DNA of 55,158 nt, taken from Oscillospiraceae bacterium (lineage in GTDB: Bacteria; Bacillota; Clostridia; Oscillospirales; Ruminococcaceae). The notes beneath the pieces were generated by a model that did not search any database, was not told where the DNA came from, and saw nothing but the letters and a program-made list of their open reading frames with translations. Below, piece after piece: positions 52,428 to 55,158 of this stretch; positions within the stretch are counted from its first letter, which is position 1, and each line of letters opens with the position of its first letter. The stretch is from positions 1 to 55,158 of the forward strand of contig JAKSPJ010000015.1 in NCBI GenBank assembly GCA_024404915.1, given 5' to 3'. Made by a program: the position numbers and the translations under genes.

Positions 52428-52616
52428 ATGTACAATGAATCAGCAAAAGAATGCACATTACGATATAAAAAGAAGCATCTGGAAACAGTGCGGTTTGATG
52501 TTCCGAAAGGAACATTGCAGGCGTACAAGGAATTTGCATCAAGCAATGGAGAATCTCTGGCTCAGATGATGCGGCGACTTGTTGCAGAGGAAATGGAAAA
52601 ACGAAACTATAAATAA
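52428..52616 (+). CDS. Small ribbon-helix-helix-like DNA-binding protein
   Basis: A 62-aa protein: a beta-strand-like segment HLETVRFDVPKGTLQAYKEFA followed by ESLAQMMRRLVAEEMEKR. This matches the strand-helix-helix of small Arc/CopG-type regulators, which serve as antitoxins or plasmid-type repressors. No toxin gene follows; a terminator comes next. It may act on the inverted repeat at 52157-52199, but that is only a guess from proximity. Confidence 0.75.
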   Translation: MYNESAKECTLRYKKKHLETVRFDVPKGTLQAYKEFASSNGESLAQMMRRLVAEEMEKRNYK

Positions 52617-52621
52617 AAAGA

Positions 52622-52652
52622 AAAAGCACTTGCATTTTGCAGGTGCTTTTAT
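52622..52652 (+). terminator. Terminator of the RHH-like gene
   Basis: AAAAGCACTTGC (52622-52633) and GCAGGTGCTTTT (52639-52650) form the stem. Confidence 0.85.
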
Positions 52653-52742
52653 CGTGTGATATTTCGTGTGATATTTTCATTCAAAAATGTGATATCCATA
52701 TTCATTATTATGAATACTTATTAGATGCGATATATAATAAAT

Positions 52743-52779
52743 AGTTCGCACCTACTCATTTTGAAAGCAAGTGCGAACT
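52743..52779 (-). terminator. Terminator of tmRNA
   Basis: AGTTCGCAC (52743-52751) and GTGCGAACT (52771-52779) form a stem 11 nt past the tmRNA 3' end on the minus strand. Confidence 0.75.
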
Positions 52780-52789
52780 ATTGAAAAAG

Positions 52790-53131
52790 TGGAGGCGGCG
52801 AGAATTGAACTCGCGTCCGAAAACCGTTTCATCCAATCATCTACGAGTGTAGTTTGTTTTTTACATTCCCTTTCCGTATCGCCAACAAACAGGCTCTGCG
52901 AATCAGTAGCACATAATGCGACTGCTGTCTATGTGCGTCAACAACAGACGTTCACCGTGTCATGACGCCAGACTCTGAACCCACGGTAACTTTCAGGCTG
53001 ACGGATGGCTCAAGCGGCCATCAAAACGGAATCGTTGTTCTCGTTTAAATTTATAAGATGCACATTTTACGGGTTATGCGCCCGACTCGCCAATCAAACT
53101 TCCCAGCCCCCGTCGAAACCTTTACGCCCCC
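52790..53131 (-). ncRNA. ssrA: Transfer-messenger RNA (tmRNA)
   Basis: A 342-nt tmRNA. The 5' end GGGGGCGTAAAGGTTTCGAC pairs with the 3' end CGCCTCC as a tRNA-like acceptor stem, the T arm reads GAGTTCAATTCTC, and CCA is not encoded. The tag frame ends NENNDSVLMAA then TGA, giving a hydrophobic ...AA end recognised by ClpXP-type proteases. The codon aligned with the usual Ala resume codon appears to be TTA (53046-53048, about nt 84), not GCN. A GCATTC/GAATGC hairpin (53140-53161) lies just before the 5' end, and smpB is 35 nt upstream, so both may share a transcript. Confidence 0.95.
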
Positions 53132-53166
53132 ATAACAGAGCATTCCAATTGCAACGAATGCGCTAT

Positions 53167-53631
53167 TTACGAATTGTTAATCTTAATGGCACGGTGAATA
53201 TCACGGTTTGCTGACTTAATTGCCGCATCCTCACGCTTATCATACAGCTTTTTACCCTTGCAAAGCCCCACCAGCACCTTGACTCTGCCATCCTTGAAAT
53301 ACAGAGACAGCGGAATCAGTGTCAAGCCCTGGGTTTTCAGCGTGCCAAACAGCTTCAGAATCTCACGCTTATGCATCAGTAAGCGACGCACACGGCGCGG
53401 ATCACGGTTGAACACATTTCCCATTTCGTAAGGGGATACGTGCATATCACGCAAAAACAGCTCACCATCTTCGATGCTGCACCAGCTGTCCTTCAGGTTC
53501 ACATTGCCATTGCGGATGGATTTCACTTCCGTTCCAATCAGTTCAATTCCTGCTTCATATTGTTCCAGCACAAAATAATCATGCCGTGCCTTGCGGTTTT
53601 CCGCAATTTGCTTGATGCCTGTCTGTTTGAT
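53167..53631 (-). CDS. smpB: SsrA-binding protein SmpB, apparent non-standard start
   Basis: SmpB binds tmRNA and puts it in the ribosome A site. The 154-aa reading here shows IAENRKARHDYFVLEQYEAGIELIGTEVKSIRNG (from about residue 9) and the basic LYDKREDAAIK tail. No ATG, GTG or TTG opens the conserved N-terminus: the codon 8 nt after a strong AAGGAGG is ATC (53629-53631). The first ordinary start in frame is a GTG at 53571, which would delete the conserved first 20 residues. So the gene either starts at ATC, or has lost a base near 53632. Confidence 0.9.
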   Translation of the reverse strand: MKQTGIKQIAENRKARHDYFVLEQYEAGIELIGTEVKSIRNGNVNLKDSWCSIEDGELFLRDMHVSPYEMGNVFNRDPRRVRRLLMHKREILKLFGTLKTQGLTLIPLSLYFKDGRVKVLVGLCKGKKLYDKREDAAIKSANRDIHRAIKINNS

Positions 53632-53681
53632 AACACTCCCCTCCTTTCCGGGAAATTACAAACCAACTCATTTGTATGACT

Positions 53682-53710
53682 ATTATATCATTCATCATTT
53701 CATTTGTCAA
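53682..53710 (-). promoter_or_regulatory. Promoter of smpB
   Basis: Minus strand TTGACA (53705-53710), 17 bp, TATAAT (53682-53687). Confidence 0.85.
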
Positions 53711-53758
53711 GTTACAATTTGATGAATTATGGAGTTTTTTGTCATTTTTATGAGATAT

Positions 53759-53787
53759 TTGACAGAAGATTCGCTTTATGGTATAAT
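53759..53787 (+). promoter_or_regulatory. Promoter of the radical SAM gene
   Basis: TTGACA (53759-53764), 17 bp, TATAAT (53782-53787), 32 bp before the ATG; back to back with the smpB promoter. Confidence 0.9.
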
Positions 53788-53819
53788 ACAGGCATATCAA
53801 AACAAAAAGGATGAACCAT

Positions 53820-54719
53820 ATGACAAATGCAAAATGCACCCTTTGCCCACGCAACTGTAATACGGAACGCAGTTTGCAGGCAGGCTACTGTGGAGAAACC
53901 ACAGACATCCGCATCGCCAGAGCGGCTTCCCACATGTGGGAAGAGCCTGCAATCAGCGGCAGCAATGGTTCAGGCACCATCTTTTTCAGCGGATGCGGCC
54001 TGCGCTGTATTTTTTGTCAGAATCATGAAATCGCCATATCCCATATCGGATATCAGGTATCACAGCAGGAATTGCTTTCCGTGATGTTTCAGCTGAAGGA
54101 ACAGGGTGTACACAATATCAATCTGGTCACGCCTTCCCATTATACGGAACAGCTGATTCCTGTTCTGGAAAAGGCTCGGAAGGAGCACATTGATTTACCG
54201 ATACTATGGAATTCCTCCGGGTATGAAAAAACGGAGACACTGAAAATGCTGGAAGGTCTTATTGACATTTATCTTCCGGATTTCAAATACATCAATTCCG
54301 ATACCGCAAGAGAGTATTCCAATGCGGCAGATTATCCTGAGATGGCGAAACAGGCACTTGCAGAGATGTACCGCCAATGCGGCTCGCCCCGCTTCGATGC
54401 TCACACTGGGCTTATGACAAGGGGCCTCCAGGTGCGTCACCTGGTATTGCCCGGCCATGCACAGGAATCCAGACAGATTCTGTGGTATCTGTATCAGACC
54501 TATGAAAACCGTATCGGCTACAGCATTATGAATCAGTACACACCCATGCCCCATATGCAGAGCCATCCCCTGCTTCATCGCAAGGTTACGGAGCAGGAAT
54601 ACCAGAATGTCATCCGTTATGCAGAAGCAATCGGGATTTCCAATGCGCTGATACAGGAAGGGGAAGCAGCAGATGAGTCATTTATTCCGCAATTTCAAGG
54701 GAAAAAAAACCTCTCATAA
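53820..54719 (+). CDS. Radical SAM protein (PflA-activase-like)
   Basis: A 299-aa radical SAM enzyme. An N-terminal Cys set KCTLCPRNCNTERSLQAGYCGE (about 4-25) precedes the core CxxxCxxC in SGCGLRCIFCQNHEI (about 57-71), which binds the 4Fe-4S cluster and SAM. INLVTPSHYTEQL and DIYLPDFKY follow. The family (COG1313 type) resembles pyruvate-formate-lyase activases; its target is unknown. The ATG at 53820 has AAAAGG upstream; an ATG at 53811 overlaps that site. Confidence 0.9.
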   Translation: MTNAKCTLCPRNCNTERSLQAGYCGETTDIRIARAASHMWEEPAISGSNGSGTIFFSGCGLRCIFCQNHEIAISHIGYQVSQQELLSVMFQLKEQGVHNINLVTPSHYTEQLIPVLEKARKEHIDLPILWNSSGYEKTETLKMLEGLIDIYLPDFKYINSDTAREYSNAADYPEMAKQALAEMYRQCGSPRFDAHTGLMTRGLQVRHLVLPGHAQESRQILWYLYQTYENRIGYSIMNQYTPMPHMQSHPLLHRKVTEQEYQNVIRYAEAIGISNALIQEGEAADESFIPQFQGKKNLS

Positions 54720-54757
54720 ATTTTCAAAAAAAATTTCAAAAAAATTTGAAAAAGCAC

Positions 54758-54786
54758 TTGACAAATCTCTAATAATGTGGTATAAT
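54758..54786 (+). promoter_or_regulatory. Promoter of the tRNA-Leu gene
   Basis: TTGACA (54758-54763), 17 bp, TATAAT (54781-54786), 36 bp before the tRNA. Confidence 0.9.
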
Positions 54787-54822
54787 ATCAATGTCGTAAG
54801 GGAACAGAGCTCTTACAGATAA

Positions 54823-54909
54823 GCGGATATGGCGGAATTGGCAGACGCGCATGGTTCAGGTCCATGTGATAGCAATATCATGGAGGTTCAAGTCCTCTTA
54901 TCCGCACCA
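54823..54909 (+). tRNA. tRNA-Leu (CAG)
   Basis: A type II tRNA with a long variable arm. The acceptor stem GCGGATA/TATCCGC is perfect, the anticodon arm CATGG-TTCAGGT-CCATG has anticodon CAG, the T arm contains GGTTCAAGTCC, and CCA is encoded (54907-54909). Confidence 0.97.
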
Positions 54910-54942
54910 AAAACCCTCATACGTTGGTATGAGGGTTTTTTG
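54909..54942 (+). terminator. Hairpin between tRNA-Leu and tRNA-Gly
   Basis: AAAAACCCTCATAC (54909-54922) pairs with GTATGAGGGTTTTT (54927-54940). It sits between the two tRNAs, so tRNA-Gly depends on readthrough or its own promoter, which I cannot see. Confidence 0.8.
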
Positions 54943-55012
54943 CAGATGTAGTTTAATGGTAAAACCTCAGCTTCCCAAGCTGATGTCGGGGGTTCGATTC
55001 CCCTCATCTGCT
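54942..55012 (+). tRNA. tRNA-Gly (CCC)
   Basis: Acceptor stem GCAGATG/CATCTGC, anticodon loop TTCCCAA with anticodon CCC on the stem TCAGC/GCTGA, T arm GGGGGTTCGATTCCCC. The discriminator is T and CCA is not encoded. Confidence 0.94.
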
Positions 55013-55026
55013 TTATATTTGCTTTT

Positions 55027-55068
55027 CAGGGACAAAGGAAATTCCTTTGTCCCTGTCGCTTTTTTCTT
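55027..55068 (+). terminator. Terminator after tRNA-Gly
   Basis: CAGGGACAAAGGAA (55027-55040) and its exact complement (55042-55055) give a 14-bp stem, followed by CGCTTTTTTC. The last 90 bases of the window show nothing else. Confidence 0.88.
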
Positions 55069-55158
55069 AGATACTTTCCTGTTAACGTAAAACCCCCGAC
55101 TTATTCAAGTCGATACCCATAAAGAAGTTTTAAATCTTTGAAGAAAAGGTTGTGTAAC

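Noticed and set aside
52771..53214. Short ORFs over the tmRNA (such as one containing VEAARIELASEN)
   Set aside because: They read across the tmRNA and are a well-known type of false gene call.
1..55158. CRISPR array
   Set aside because: I found no regularly spaced short repeats; the only repeats seen are the two 132-bp copies.

Overview
The window looks like chromosomal DNA of a low-to-moderate G+C, Gram-positive-type anaerobe of the Ruminococcaceae/Oscillospiraceae, most likely a fibre-degrading Ruminococcus-like species. The grounds are near-consensus TTGACA-17-TATAAT promoters, AGGAGG ribosome sites, the rimP-nusA-ylxR-ylxQ-infB gene order, and two secreted proteins with type I dockerin repeats (a double GH43 glycosidase and an M6 metalloprotease), which point to a cellulosome. 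The species cannot be named from the sequence alone.

Layout. 1-9.2 kb: tRNA-Asp and recG on the minus strand; then a sodium-pump decarboxylase beta subunit with a one-helix gamma-like peptide, an LTA-synthase-like sulfatase, birA, and a DUF1284-bioY operon whose promoter carries a perfect BirA-type inverted repeat. 9.2-14.4 kb (minus): a GldA-GldF-GldG-type ABC export operon with a DUF4340 protein and a small unknown. 14.5-23.6 kb (minus): a ten-gene translation/RNA operon, rimP-nusA-ylxR-ylxQ-infB-(82-aa unknown)-rbfA-nrnA-truB-ribF, with a terminator hairpin in its leader. 23.7-25.6 kb: a phosphoribosyltransferase-like protein and, on the other strand, a DRE-TIM aldolase-like enzyme. 25.7-36.6 kb (plus): a replication/repair operon (degenerate radC, uvrB, HAD phosphatase, dnaE, dGTPase-like HD protein), a GT2-GtrA fusion, trmK and a Nif3-like protein. 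36.6-42.1 kb: a GNAT acetyltransferase, then a GntR/YtrA-regulated ABC transporter operon ending in a membrane-anchored beta-lactamase-like serine hydrolase.

42.1-52.8 kb looks accessory and AT-rich in its later part. It holds the cellulosomal GH43 protein, a stand-alone HipA-like kinase, an ArsR-controlled arsenic/thiol cluster (arsR, C_GCAxxG_C_C protein, permease, Cys-rich thioredoxin, arsC), an hsdS 3' remnant in the leader of the dockerin-bearing M6 protease, and small genes with strong operators. Two 132-bp direct repeats (about 96% identical) bracket the hipA-to-protease block; each begins with a short match to the nearby tmRNA 3' end. 52.8-55.1 kb returns to conserved genes: tmRNA (ssrA), smpB, a radical SAM enzyme, tRNA-Leu and tRNA-Gly.

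The best candidates for something new are the repeat-bracketed block beside ssrA, the conserved repeat itself, the hsdS-remnant/peptide/protease leader, the leader terminator of the nusA operon, the smpB gene without a normal start codon, and the DUF1284 link to biotin.
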